This document shows, piece after piece, positions 39,049 to 52,520 of a stretch of 64,000 nucleotides of DNA. How positions within the stretch are numbered: the first letter of the stretch is position 1; every line of letters starts with the position of its first letter. Source of the DNA: Adineta steineri (taxonomy: Eukaryota; Rotifera; Eurotatoria; Adinetida; Adinetidae); assembly GCA_905250115.1 (NCBI GenBank), contig CAJNOI010000019.1, forward strand, positions 618,030-682,029, given 5' to 3'. The position numbers and the translations under genes were made by a program. The notes below the pieces were generated by a model. It saw only the letters and a program-made list of their open reading frames with translations. It searched no databases and had not been told where the DNA came from.

Positions 39049-39649
39049 TTATAATATTATACATGCATCACAACAACCAGGCGTTGAATTTGTATTAGTA
39101 TTTGATGCTATTGCATCTGGTGATGTTCCTTGTTGATTATTGTCATGTTTATGTTTTCGTTTTTGATCGCCATTTGTTGAATCAGGAAGATGTTCACGTT
39201 GAATAAGATGCATCACAGTTGTTTTGCCTGAAAAACATAAATAAATAAATAAAAAGCGGTTTTTTTTTATAAATTTTTAAATACCTTGTTGAAGACGTAA
39301 AGCACTTAATGTAACATTTCCATGTAAAAATCTTCCTTGATAAATTAATCTTAAAACTTCATATCGATCAGCTTTTTCTTCACTTCCCCAATCTAGTAAA
39401 TATAGAAAATAAACATAGGCAAAATGAAATTTATTGTTTTATACCTTCGGGCCAATTCTCAAAGACATATTTTGCTACATCTAATGCTGTTGTGGCAGAT
39501 GGAAATTGAAATTCAGCTGTTTTACCACTAACAAGAATTAATTTTAGATTGATCTGTAGAATTAGAGAAAAAAAAAATAAATAAAAATAAAATCTTGAAA
39601 ACTTTTTTCTTTTATTTACAATATCAGACGGTGAAGATTTCGTTCCCAT
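39049..39649 (-). CDS. UBL3: ubiquitin-like protein 3 (membrane-anchored ubiquitin-fold)
   Basis: Four minus-strand exons, 39620-39649, 39445-39553, 39285-39392 and 39049-39227, join in phase to 141 residues (human UBL3 is 117). The ubiquitin fold is very well conserved: INLKLILVSGKTAEFQF, DVAKYVFENWPEDW, LRLIYQGRFLHGNVTLSAL and KTTVMHLIQREHLP. The C-terminus ends GCCDACIIL, a CAAX box (CIIL) whose final Leu favours geranylgeranylation, plus an adjacent Cys pair suited to further lipidation, as in vertebrate UBL3. The family is plasma-membrane anchored and acts as a modifier in sorting proteins into small extracellular vesicles. The extra length is a Asn/Thr-rich spacer before the CAAX box. 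Confidence 0.95.
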
Positions 39650-39967
39650 TAATGATCATGACATTTAATGAAAAGTTTATTTAAAAGATAAGCAAATAAT
39701 AATAATGTTGTTTTTTCTACACATACGATTATCTTAAGATGAAAATTAATAATTCTTGTCGCTAGTATCAATAATAAATTTAGAATTTAAATTAGAAAAA
39801 CAAATATTCTTAATTCTATTTTTAAAAACGAAACTATTTATTTCTTTTCAAAAAAAACCTAAATTTTTTTATTAGAAATATTAATTTATCATTGGTAGGA
39901 TAGATGAACTAATAGAAAGAGAGATAGTTTTCTTTCTTCTTGAAATGAATTGTTTTTGAATTTAAAT

Positions 39968-42908
39968 ATGAAATTAACACAAAAAACACTTTTTCAATGT
40001 TTCGAAAAATCTCGACCACAATCACCGTTACTTAAATCTTCACAAGGTAGAATAATGATAATTGATTTAACAAAACAATCCATTTTTCTTTACAGATTCT
40101 CCTCCATGTGAATCTCAAACAAAGATCTCTTCTGAACAACAACAATCTTCTGTTCGTCAACCAGATTTTCTTCTACCTATACATATACGACAATCAAATG
40201 ATTCATTATCTAATACTAATATCCCTTTACTTAATGAAAGGAAATACAATGATGATAAATTTTTGTATTCTAGTCAAGAATTTTATCGTATATGTCCAAC
40301 AGTTATTAATAATCAAATTCAATTACCAAAAATCGAGGTAATTTCGACAAAGTCTGCCCTATTCATAACGCGAAGATTGACAAAAATGAAGAAGATGTAG
40401 CATTGAGAACTCTATTATGTCTAGTAAAAAGTTCAAATTGTGTCTTATCGTGTTCTCGGTGTATGATATGAGTAGTTTTATGGAACAAAACAAGTGTGAA
40501 GCGCTTGAGAATAAGATTTATGCTTTCAAACAGTCTATTTTACAAACTGAACAATCGACAGATATAACAATTTTTCTATTTATTTTTTCTTCGTTAGTTT
40601 ACTAAAATATCTTCCATCGAACGTCAAATGGAATTATTTGAACAGTATACTAAAGATGAAACATTTATTGATTGGAAATCAATGTTTCAATGTTTACAAA
40701 ATTATCAAAAAAAAACCATTGAACAAAGTATAAAAACAAAACATTATTTTATGTTTTCTTTCTATAGAAATTTTTTATTAGATCAATATGAACAATTACT
40801 TTGGACTGATATGTATCGTCCGAAAAATTCTAAAACCTATCTTGGTAATCATACCAGACAAGTAAAACGTTTAAATGAATGGTTTTCATATTGGACAGAA
40901 AAATTACAAAATGAACAACCTAAGAAATCTATTGGGAAAAAGAGAAAACGCGCTCGAAATGATGATGATAATGAAGATTCCAGTGAAGATTTTGATGATA
41001 ACTCAAGTACGTATTTAATAATAAAAAATTCGGTTAATATTTTATTTTCTCTCATATTCAATCACATATATCATTGATTGCAATATTAAACTATTAACCA
41101 AAATAAACTAAATATAATCTTTGATTATATGCTCGACAAGGTCTAGATCATTAATAGATTACAATGATATCTGGGTATAACGAGCAAACATTTTTTTGTT
41201 TATTGATGATTCATACAGCATAATATATTAAAATGTTCATATTTAGATATGTCCTATGGTAGTTATTATCATTCTAAACCAGAACATCCACAATTGATTT
41301 TTATTCATGGTTGTGGAACAACATCACTTGTACATGCACTTGCGGAAGAATATAATTTTAAAGTAAATATTATCATCTACAGGACAATGTTAAAACTTGT
41401 ATTTATTCATCATTTAGATAACAGAAATCAATGGATCTCAATCGCGTGCACGTGCACCTTTACTCAAACAACTTGAGCAAGTAACAAGTCATCATCATCT
41501 ATCTTTTAAACGTACTCCATCAGATACGATAATATCGCAAGGTAAATATCTTTGAAATTTAAGCTTTTTAAAAATTCTTTCGTTTTATTTTTAAATAGAA
41601 AAACCAAATAAAGAGATATCATCTCCATTACCTGTAAAGAAAAAAGTGAAAAATGAAACGAGTTTAATTGCATCATATTTTAAACAAATAAAAAAATCAT
41701 CGGAACAAAACAATGATGATGAACAAAAAGAAAATGATTCTAATCATCGAACAAAATCAATGAATTCAAATAAAATCGAAATAAAAAAATTAATAAATAA
41801 AACAAATATTCCAAAACGACGAAGTAAAACAAAACAAGAAGATTTACCAATAGATAATCATTTTATATCATCAATTCAAGTTGAAAAAACATCGCTTATT
41901 CTTTTCGATGAAGTTTGTTATTTTCTAAAAAATTCAGTTCTTATTAAAAACAAATTTCCTTGATCATTAGATTGAAACATTAACAACAGATGATAATTTT
42001 TGGTCATGTTTAAAAAAATTACTTGAAACAGCTAGAAAACCGATTGTCCTTACATCAAATAGTAGAACAAATCCGGAAGATGCAATTATTAATTTATCAA
42101 AAATTGGACATTATGAACTTATTCATCTTGAACAAAATGAACCTGTAATAAGTGCATTCATTCATTCGAATAATTATCATTTGAATTTCTTTTGTTTGAA
42201 ATAGGAAGTTATTTGCTTTTTTCTTCGTTTAATACTTTTGATTGAAATGTTCGAAGTACCTTCATTGAATGATCTTATGTTACTTGTTCAATCATGTTCA
42301 TATGATTTACGTCAAATTTTATTAACACTTCAATTCCTTGTTCAATCATCAGATAAAACAAATAATTCAATAGAAGAGACGGATCCAAAAATTTCGAAAC
42401 CAAAATGGCAATCATCGCGTATATTCGATGCTATGCATTATTCATATCTTAATGAACAATGGAATGAGCCACCATTGAAAGTATTTTTTGATGATTTAAC
42501 AAGAAAATTTACATCAGAATATGAACGTTCTCATCAATTATTATCTGATCCGATTAAAAACGATACAAAACGGTAGATTTAAATTTCGATTAATTTGTTA
42601 AATTCAATTTTTTTTATTATAGAATTGAATTGTATGATACATTCAAATTATTTATGCAAGAACAAGAAATTCCTAATATTATTGATCATTCAACATTTTA
42701 TCTTGATTATCGACCGTATATTCGACAAATTTGTCAAAATGAAAAAATTCGCGCAGATGAATTAAACTCAAATCGACGGTATATTTATATAAATCGTATT
42801 GCATTAATTATCTCGTTTTTTCTTTCTAGTCTTCGACATAATCTTAGTTTTCGTGGTTGTTCATTACAATGGCCTGATTTTGAAATTTTATCAGCCGGTA
42901 TTGATTAA
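39968..42908 (+). CDS. ATAD5: ATAD5/Elg1-like PCNA-unloader with altered Walker A
   Basis: Ten exons close in phase to 686 residues: 39968-40046, 40096-40337, 40598-41006, 41247-41362, 41418-41541, 41599-41912, 41971-42144, 42205-42572, 42623-42778, 42830-42908. The family match is clear: WTDMYRPKNSKTYLGN (as WTEKYQP in other clamp loaders), LNEWFSYWTEKLQ, HALAEEYNFK, EINGSQSRA, ASYFKQIKK, the Walker B strand SLILFDE, RKPIVLTSNS, and SYDLRQILLTLQFL. ATAD5 replaces RFC1 in an RFC-like complex that removes PCNA from DNA after replication. Odd points: the P-loop reads IHGCGTTSLVHA instead of GPTGVGKTAAVYA, two residues shorter and with Thr for the catalytic Lys; and the protein lacks most of the ~1000-residue N-terminal half of vertebrate ATAD5. 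A QKTLFQCF segment near the N-terminus resembles a PCNA-binding box. The copy may be ATPase-dead. Confidence 0.85.
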
Positions 42909-45900
42909 GTCTTTAAATATTAGAATTTTGTCAGATATTTGTTTTTTGTGATATCTTGTATTATTAAATAATAAAAAAAATGTCAGATAGTTTGTTCGGA
43001 TATATTTATAATTATGCAATTTCTTTGCTATTGACAGAGCAAGTTTGTTCACGTTTTGTTCATACTATTCTATTAGAATTACGTGGATAAAAGATCAATC
43101 ATACAAAAAATCTTTTATGTTGCCGATGTGTAACCTTCATAAACCACGGATTAAGTTATTATTTGAAAAAAAGTAAATCTTACATGTCATTTTAAAAATA
43201 GATTATTCTATATCTCTCACTAATACATTCGTCTTGTATATACTATTAAAGAAAGTTAACTGCCATTAATATTTTCTGTGATATAATATTCGTAATTGTC
43301 TCACGTAGAAAATTTCGTCGTTATAAACTTTTCTCAGAATGGCTTCGTCTACTTAGACATATCTAATGTACTGTTAAATACTTACATGTTGTATAAATAA
43401 ATGATTCTAAGATTGCTTTACTCTCATAAACAAGTTAAATCAGACTAAATTAAAAGAATGTAGATGGTACTTATAATCGAGCTTACGTGCTTAAATTTTT
43501 CTATGAACATAAAATGAGTTCTTACTCAACAACGTTTTATTCGTATTTACGTCGTTTGAAGTATTTTCCTTCGTGTTACTTTTATGTTGTTTTCTCACGA
43601 ACAGACATTTGTATTATTTAATAAATAAATATAAAAGAATTAATTAATAATTTATGTTTAGAGAATATTAATATGAAATGACATCTTAGTGTAAGTATGT
43701 AGTATTCATTAATATCTACATACTATACAAATTAATCTTTGTATATAAATAAATTTGATATTCATTATCGTTGATAATAAAATAGAAAAATAAGTAAACT
43801 AAAAATTTTTAGGTGAATGATGCAGTTAGACTAATTAAACTTGTTATTTTATTTAAAATATAGTCTTGATTTCCTTGATGAATATTCAATGGATGATCGA
43901 TGAATTTTGTCAAAAGACTATTGATTATGAAAGAAAAATAATGAATAATCTATCAATAAAAAAAAAGGAAAATATTTCATATAATCGAATTTTCTCTAGA
44001 TCATAGGATTACCATTCATAAAATATAATTATATTTCCGATCAATCTGTTTTTATCCAGGATACATCATACTATCAAATATTGATTTAACAATATATTTA
44101 TTAAGTTTTCATCTGTCATTTGACTAGATGCAGAAAAACACAACAGAATGTAATATTTGAAATATTTACTTAAAAGTATGAATTTTTACTTCATCTGTTT
44201 TCTTCTATATGTAAATGTAATGTATGTTTTCAAGGTATGTATGTATGTTTATTTAATATCAATAATGATTAACTCATTTTTCGATCACGATTCTTAGTAT
44301 GTAAATGAAGTCATATAGTGTACTTCAGAGTCGTTTACTTATTCTAATAGAGATTAACAAATGATTGCATGTTTTATTCGAAACAAAAATAAAATGTTGT
44401 CAAATCATGTATACGGAAATTAGTCGATTGCAGAAACATTTCATATTTAATAAAATACTACATGTTGCCGTTATTTGTTCCGCCTATTTGATTTACTTAA
44501 TTTAAAAAATGTTAGCACCGAAAGAACGGAAATGACTTTTTTTTTTCTTATTTAAAAAGTACCACAGGAAAGAAATAATTTTACATATTACAAAAACATT
44601 TAATAAAGTCATTCATCCTATATATGTGGGTGAAGTATGATATTGTTTTTGTTCAATATATTATCATGTTATTTGATTTACAAAAAAATAAAAAATAATT
44701 ACTAGAATTAAATAAAACGATCTTTTGACTTTTTTGTTATTATGAATTCATGATGTTTTGCCTTTGGGTGAATTATATAACTAGTATGATACTGAATAAA
44801 TAATGACTTACTTTTTTTTCCTTGATAGATGATCTTTGTTTAGTTTAAAGGGTATAACAAGTTATAGCATCAGTGACCCATTTCCTTTCTGTTAAATTAA
44901 AATAGAAACTATTTATTTCTAACACAATATTGAAATATATGAAGGGTGTTTAAGAAGTTCTTGAATTGTTACAATTAAAAAAACGTACTGAATGAAACAC
45001 GTAAATATATACATGGAAAAATAAATATTTAGTTTAGATCATTTTTAATATACTGACAGAAAAATCATTAAAAATGACTGTAGTTCAATATGTTCTGCGT
45101 GAGTCCACATATCATCTATCATACGATTGAAACAATGCGAATGTAAATCATATAATTATTAAAAACGTGATACCTAAAAGCATTTGAACTTTACAATTAA
45201 GTAAATAGCAGACACTATTTGCATTTAAAATATATCATGTAAAGTCTATGCATATCGACCTGATGTCAAACGAACATTAAGAAATATTTATTTATATTTA
45301 AAATAGAAAATTTATTCAGACATCCTGACTTACAAGACAGCAGTTTTACTGTAAACTATTCTTAGATATTTATGAACTTTGGACTGGAAAGTAGTCTTTG
45401 AAAACATATAACTTAGCTTAATTTGTTCATTTTTTGTCAATGTATTAAGAAGTCGTACTTATCATATTTATAGATAAAGGATTATATGATTTACACTTAG
45501 ATAAGAAAATGATGTAATAGTATTGCTTCTGCTTTTATAATAAGATTAGTGCGGAAACTTTTTAGAATAATTTCTATACTATAAATATAGGATAAATGGA
45601 TTTTTTTTGTCAATTCATTGGCTGAATAGTCGATGTGTTTCTATAATATACTTTATATAACTAGACCAGAAATGATGCAAATCTTACGTGAATAGTGCAG
45701 TTTTTAGTTCATCATAAACACTCATTTCTAAACTTGGCATGCCATGTTCTGCTTTTGACACCCTGTGGTGTGCGAAGGTTTTTATTAATATGTCTATACC
45801 TGCTGGAAGTTATTACATATAAAAGAAATTGATTTGTCTTGAAATATCTATCTCATGAATCGCTGCACTAATTTTGATTCATCATTAATCTAAATAAGTA

Positions 45901-47129
45901 AATTATAATTTCTGTTTTAGATTCTAAGTAAAACATTTTATACTCATTGATCGGATACTTTATAAACTAAGAGCTAAATTGTTATAATTGTGTGGTTTTT
46001 TGTTTAATCTTATGAATAATCAAGTTTTCTTTTTGTTAGAAAAAGTATTTACATATGATTACACAGAAGAATATAAATGAAATTATTTTTAACCACTCAG
46101 TAAGATATGACGACATGCCAGTATGATATTGAGAAATATAATTAAAATTAAATCGAGAAAATAATTTTTTCTTCTCACGTGTGAACAATTGAAAGAACAT
46201 AAAGGACTTTTTTTTCTCGCCCTTGCATTCATTATCTAACTCGTAGGTGTTAGCTGCCTGTTTGTGATAAAATATTAAGAACTAACATTGTTTAAGGATT
46301 TCCGTTCTCTGTCATTACATTCTATTAAGTATCTGAAACACTTTCATGGCGACATTTAGAACTAATTTGTGTACGTACATAGGAACGAAGGAGAGAAAAA
46401 TAAGTGTTAGAGAACAGAACGGATAGATCAATAGTATTATCCAGAAATAAATAAAAAAAAATGTAGGCGTTAAAGATTATAAATAATATTTACTAAATCA
46501 TTTCTATTCAACATTACATAAATGTTCATGTATATAGAGGCCCGCTTTTCTTTAACTAAATACCCTCAAGGTGATATATCTATTAATTTCAAGCTTTACA
46601 CATGCAATCTCTATTTTCCTATCAATTGAATTGTAGCACTAGCATATCTATATAGAAAATATAAAACTTATTTTCTTATATATTATTCAGTAATGTCAAC
46701 ATTTTAATAAAAGTTTAGAGTATGATTTATTTTTCTTTACTTAATATTACGTAGATATTTGAAGTAATGACGGAATACAAGTTATTAGACGTCTAATAAT
46801 TGTATTTTAAGAAAGTAAAGAATCCTGACATCTTAAATAAGGAAAAATCTGACTTTTCTATTAAAATGCGTTGTCATATTTATTTTCTTATTCATGACAC
46901 TATATCGACTGTTCCTTTTCCGAATCTATAGAAAATCTTTTTTTTTCTCATTTTTTCTCTTCTTCTCCTTCTCTCTCGTTTTCCAACTCCCACTTACATA
47001 TTCAGTACGCATGTAGATATAATGTCATTTTTCTTCAGTCCTACTTTTTGATGAACATACCATTCGACTATATAAAATTTTATTTTAGATATTCCTTTTT
47101 TTTGTTTCTTTTCATCTTAATAAATACAA
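42909..47129. other. 4.2 kb gene-poor stretch
   Basis: No open frame of useful length, splice-linked exon chain or RNA gene was found on either strand. Composition is uniformly A/T-rich with scattered GTGGGT-type words (for example near 44627) but no paired hairpin. A palindromic TGGCATGCCA lies near 45736. The last ~200 bp, with a pyrimidine-rich run near 46940-46985, may be the promoter of the next gene. Confidence 0.5.
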
Positions 47130-47658
47130 ATGGCCTTGTTATTGATTTCAATTCCTCGTGTCTTATTATTTTTTATGCTTATTCAATCAGTTTCTCTCTA
47201 TCGAATCTATGCATTAGATGATAATGTAAGTTAATTTTTCTAATACAAAAATTATTTTGAATTTCATATTTTTATAGCATCCGAATTCATTACATCATTC
47301 ATTATCATCTCCTATCGATGAAACAATTAATCAAGTATTACCTATAAAATATCCTGGATATGATAATGATGATGATGATGATATAAGTGTCAATACCAAT
47401 AGTGATGAAAATAACGATAATTTACCACCATGGATGTCATTAGTACCAGAAACGAAACAACAATCTATTTGGAAACGTTCGAAACCATTCACACGTCAAT
47501 CAGCAAAGGCTTTACCACAACGTCGTAATTATCGACCTCATTGGAATCCACTTGTAGCTGCATATAAACGATGTGGTGAATTATCAAGACCCGAAGAACG
47601 TGAATCTTGTTTCAAGGATGCTGTTCAAATGCTTTTTGTGCATAAGCTAAGAAAATAA
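47130..47658 (+). CDS. small secreted, prohormone-like protein
   Basis: Exons 47130-47225 and 47278-47658 encode 158 residues. Residues 1-25 are a strong signal peptide (LLLISIPRVLLFFMLIQS). An acidic Asp/Asn-rich spacer (about 60-80) follows, then a basic C-terminal region with dibasic sites KR98-99, RR114-115 and KR129-130. The last block starts with Cys131 and has a second Cys at 143 (CGELSRPEERESC), followed by FKDAVQMLFVHKLRK at the end. Signal peptide, acidic spacer, dibasic sites and a single cysteine pair are the usual layout of a neuropeptide or peptide-hormone precursor. I recognise no named family. Alternatives are a small secreted structural protein or a chaperone-like factor. Function is inferred from layout only. 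Confidence 0.75.
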
Positions 47659-48270
47659 TAAAAAAATCTCAGACGAAACAGCTGAAAAAAATAACTATTT
47701 CTTAAATATAGACATAAATCGTTTCTTTTTTTATTGGCACGCAAGCGTGTGTATATGTCTGAACTCTTTCATCAGAACTACACCAAAAAAAGAAGAAGAA
47801 GAAGATTAATTTAATCAACATTCAAATCTAAATTCTATATAATTGCCTGTTTTTATTTCCGTTTTTCTAATTGTGTAATGTTTCGTGAATAAAGAAGACA
47901 GAAGAGAGAAAAAAACTACTAAGAGACAGCTGATAATTGGCTAAATATTATTTTGTATTTTCTCGATTAATGTATCTAAATGTTTAATATTTTCAGAAGA
48001 AAAAAACTGAGTCTTTGGTTTGCTAAGATAATTTTTTTTTCTTCCTAATGCTTCAATTAATTGAGACTTGTTGAAAAAGACAAATGATATTGCTTCACAT
48101 TGAATGTTATATTAAGAACAATTAAGTAGATTGCTGAAAATTTATTTTACATCTTTAATTCACCTGAGTAGAAAAACTATGTTCATCGTTAAACAAATGA
48201 AAAGAAAGAAGAAGAAGAAAAACAAAAAAATAACATGTTAATTGTGAGTCTTCTTTCTTTCTTTTTGTTT
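47659..48270. other. convergent 3' intergenic region
   Basis: About 600 bp between the secreted-protein gene and the FNIP gene, which end toward each other. It contains poly-purine runs and an AATAAAG near 47889. No gene was found. Confidence 0.5.
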
Positions 48271-51200
48271 CTAATTAATCATTTGCATTTGTTCTGTTTC
48301 AAGAACACGTAAAATATTTTTTAAAAACATATAATCGGATCGTTGTAATTGAAATTTTCGTATAACATTTTGTACTAATTCTGAACTATTATCAATTGCT
48401 GTTGTATATGTTGATTCAATTGTTAATACTGAATTCATTAATGATTGTGTAGGTAGATCAGTAACAGTATGATTAGTTGTTCTACTATGTCTATCATCTG
48501 TATCACCACTTGTAATACTTGCTGTTGATGCTGAATCACCAAATGAACTAACACTTTCTTGACTATATAGCTAAATAATAAATTTCAAATTAATTATTAA
48601 TAAAGTCATATACATATATTATATAATTTAAGAGTTTATACACTTAGGCTATGTTTTTTAATAACACCGGCAATATTCTTATGAACTTACTGATCTATTA
48701 TTTGCTTTCATATATTTAAGAATTGCTAAAGCTTGAAAATAAATTTCTTGTAAACTATCTTCCATATTTAATAAAACAAAATCAGCTGGTAATAATTGTT
48801 TAGCTAAATGTACATGTTCAATTATTGGTTGAATTAATGTTGTACGTTCTTGTTTTCGAGCTATATCATTATGTTTACTTGAATATAAATTAACTGATAT
48901 ATCATCAATATTAATTAATATTGTTATTGATGTATCAATTAATTCACCATCAAGAAATATTCCACCATTTTCTGTTGTATCATATGTATGTTGTGCACAT
49001 ATTGAACGAATAATTTCATTTACATTGGATGTTTCAATAGCTTGTAAAATAAAATCAGATGAATATGAATTTGTAACTGATGATATTAGTGATAGACCTA
49101 AATCTAAATGATAATCATTATTTAGACTTATCGATTCATGACCAAGATGATTAGGTTCAAATAATGGAAGTGACATGAGAATTTTTGTTGGTAGTGAATT
49201 GACGACGGGTTGTATGGGTGATGGTAATGTTACAGAAGGTGTTGGACGAGAATGTATTGTCGGTGATCTAAAGAAGTTTTTTTTATAAAATTATAGATGT
49301 TAAAATGAAATCATTTACTGAATTTGAGTTCTCTGTTCATTAACAATCATTTGATCAATATGTATAACTAATGAATTTAATAATTGTGATATTTCATTAT
49401 CTTCAACACTGGTACTTTCAAGATCATCTGATGTATATGTTAATTGATAAAACTCTTGTGGTTGATTAAGAGATGTTGTATGATTATGATTAGTATTGGA
49501 TTCATCCCCAGATAAAATATCAATATCATCTTCAAGATTTTGTTCATCATCATCATCGTCATCACCGTCATGTATACTATGAACAGGTGAATAAGGTTCA
49601 ATATCTTGTATTTGTGTTGAACTAGCAATTAATTCATCAATATATAAACGAACTTTTTTATAACTTCGATTTTGTTCATCAGTTGTATCAGATAAATTTG
49701 GATTTGGATTTTTATAAGTTAAATAACTTGGACGTATAAAAAAACTCATTAAATATAGTAAACGATTGAGTAATGATGAATCAGTACCAACAATTACTGT
49801 TCGACAAATATATGGAGGTTGACTATATGCACTGAATAGATCTCTAAATAAGAAAATATAAACAAAAAACATTGGAGAAGACAAGAATTATTAATTTACA
49901 TTAATTGTCCCCATAAAGGACTGTATTGTAGAAAACTTTGCATTGAACTGGTCTATAAAATAAAATAGATATTACATAATTAATTTTCATATGATTCAAT
50001 TTCTTTTTACATAATCTGCTTTAGCTTTGAATAGAACCTGTTGTTTAGATTTGATAAGTGATGGTGAAACTGTAGATAACCAAGATAATTGATAGCTAAG
50101 CACCGCTGATAAGACACAATTGAGAAAGCTAATATACAAAAAATTTAAAAAAACAATCAAAATATTCTTTTTATATTTAACAGAAACTCTAAGATCATTA
50201 CTATGGAGAAAAAAAAGAGACAGCCGATGAATCACTAAATTGTTTTTTACTTCTGGAATTTGCGTACGTGTTTATGTCAGTATTGTAATTTTTACATGTA
50301 TGCGCATTTTCCCCGTTAATCAAAATACTAAGATATATATCTGTCTTATAATGAAGGTCTAGATGACCTCTCCATTTACATTATACAACTTACTCGCCAT
50401 ATTTTGGTGTTGAAAATAAATCAATAATTGAACATAATTGTTGAGCTAATGCACGTCGTTTAGTCATAGTTAGATGTTCTTGTGTTAGAATATACCATGC
50501 TGGATAAATAAGTCGTGGACGTGTATATAATGTATAAAGATCATCTTTAAATGTAAATAATCTCTAAAATAATAATCTTAAGATAGTTATTAAAGATTTT
50601 TCTTCTTCTTTATATGCATACATCTAATAAAGCAGCAGCAATTGAATTTCGTTCATTGATATTCACTTCAGCTGCTGTCATTATTTTTTGAAAATGATTC
50701 TCGATTAATGGTGCATGTGTACAAAAAAATTCTTCAAAGTGTCTATTATAAGATACTTAAAGAAAATCATTAAATGAATAGAAAATTATTACTTATATTT
50801 TGATAGTTCATCTTGTTGAAATGTAACAATAAATGCAATACCTATACATCGACGATGACGACGACCAGGCTAAAATAATATTACAAATTATTATTTTGGG
50901 AATATTTCTATTCGTATATATATTTATTTACTTGTCTTTGATTTTGTTTTATTGCTCGATTAGCAACTTTTAACCATCGACGATAGAGTCGACCAAATTT
51001 ATGATTTGTTAAATCTTCACCGAGTATATCAATACTTGATATTGTTGACGAAGCAGCACTAACACCTGAACTTACTAAAATTGAAAAAAAATAAAAAGAT
51101 ATATTTTTATGATCATTAAATCAAACTATACATGATCGATTGATATGTGATGGTAGAAATGGATTTAAAGGATTAACTGGTGCAGTATCTGGTTCTGATG

Positions 51201-52091
51201 TTGTGGATGTATTCACTATTCCATCAGGTCTATAACTAACGATAATTATTGAATTAAAAAAATTAATTTAATACCTGTCTGCTAGTTTAACAGCAAATAC
51301 TCGACTCATCATTATTTGTAATGGTGATCTAGAAAGAAAAGAATTAGTAGAAATCAATTAATTTGAATTCATAACTAAACTTACTTGCTTGTATGAACTT
51401 TCATACCAGTACCTTTAAATAATAATGGCATAGTACCAAATATATAATCAGCATAATTTCTTATATCATTAGAAAATTTCCTTAACTAAAATGAGAATTC
51501 AAAATTAATAAAAATAAAGACTTGTTATTTATATTAATATTAACTTCATATTGTTTTCCTTTATGAGTAAAACGCGATATAGCAGGATTAACACGAGCAC
51601 CACTATTACTACTTGGTCCAACTGGAGGTTTACCTGTTGCATACTAGAACAAAAAATGTTCAAGGTTAATTGAAATAAACGTATAATAAAAAAAAGATTG
51701 AATATTACATTTGATGAAGGAACTCCGGATAGAGATGTACGAGAATTTGTTGCTATTGATGATTTATTATTTATATTATTATCATTATCAGTAGATGGAA
51801 CAACACGTAAAGTTTTTGAATCAAATATAAGTTGTAAACCAGTATCATCACTATCAGAAAAAACAAGAAGACGAATATTATCTCGATTAAAATCTGGTGG
51901 TATCCATTGTCTATTTAAAATAAGAATGAATAATGAAATAAATTGTTAATAAAAGATTTATTAATATACGGTAAATCAAGAGGAGTTAGAGGAGGTGTCG
52001 AATTCGAGGATGATGCAGTACCAGTTGTAGCATTTTTCTTCGATGTCGATGATGGATTTTTTCCAAAGACACGATTTAAAATTGAATTCAT
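48271..52091 (-). CDS. FNIP1: folliculin-interacting protein
   Basis: Fifteen minus-strand exons close in phase to 919 residues: 51970-52091, 51709-51910, 51545-51643, 51385-51485, 51275-51328, 51132-51229, 50932-51074, 50793-50869, 50622-50742, 50394-50563, 50011-50128, 49900-49952, 49319-49843, 48691-49267, 48271-48570. FNIP landmarks appear in order: an N-terminal longin-type strand (DNIRLLVFSDSDDTG...LIFDS), GTMPLLFKGTGMKVH, SPLQIMMSRVF, RRCIGIAFIVTF, EFFCTHAPLIENHF, NCVLSAVLSYQLSWLSTV, YSPLWGQL, a CRTVIVG...LLNRLLYLMSFFIR block, and the C-terminal DENN part (SYSSDFILQAI, DFVLLNMEDSLQEIYFQAL). FNIP binds folliculin, and together they act as a GAP for RagC/D at the lysosome and interact with AMPK. 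FNIP1 and FNIP2 cannot be told apart here. Confidence 0.9.
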
Positions 52092-52520
52092 CTTTTACAA
52101 AAAAATTTAATACGAAAAAGAAATATCTATAACATTAGACAATTCAATTTCGGAACGAAACATGATTGACTACAAGATGATTTTCCTTCTTCTCGTGATT
52201 CTATTGTATTATGCTTTTTTCCAATAAGCAACAATCTCTAATAAACAATTGATATATAACGCCATCTAGTGATCTAACTACGATATCTAGAAACATATAT
52301 TCAAGAACTTGAATTTTTTTTATTTCTATTTAAATAGAATAAAAAGATGATGAAAAATTGTAGTTCATATAGTATATTTATTTTTTCTATTACAGTTGTC
52401 AAAATCGATTGATCTGTTATATATACGAAAATATCAATGCATAACAAAGACATTAACAGAATCAGAATAAGCAAAACGAAAAGAAAAAAGGAAAAAAGAA
52501 AAAAAAGAACTAAGAAACAA
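52092..52520. other. intergenic between FNIP start and coactosin end
   Basis: Upstream of FNIP and downstream of coactosin, both on the minus strand. AT-rich, with the FNIP promoter presumably here. No exon was seen. Confidence 0.5.

Noticed and set aside
45726-45775. TGGCATGCCA palindrome and ACACC...GGTGT pair as a mobile-element end
   Set aside because: Isolated, short, no paired end or coding sequence nearby.
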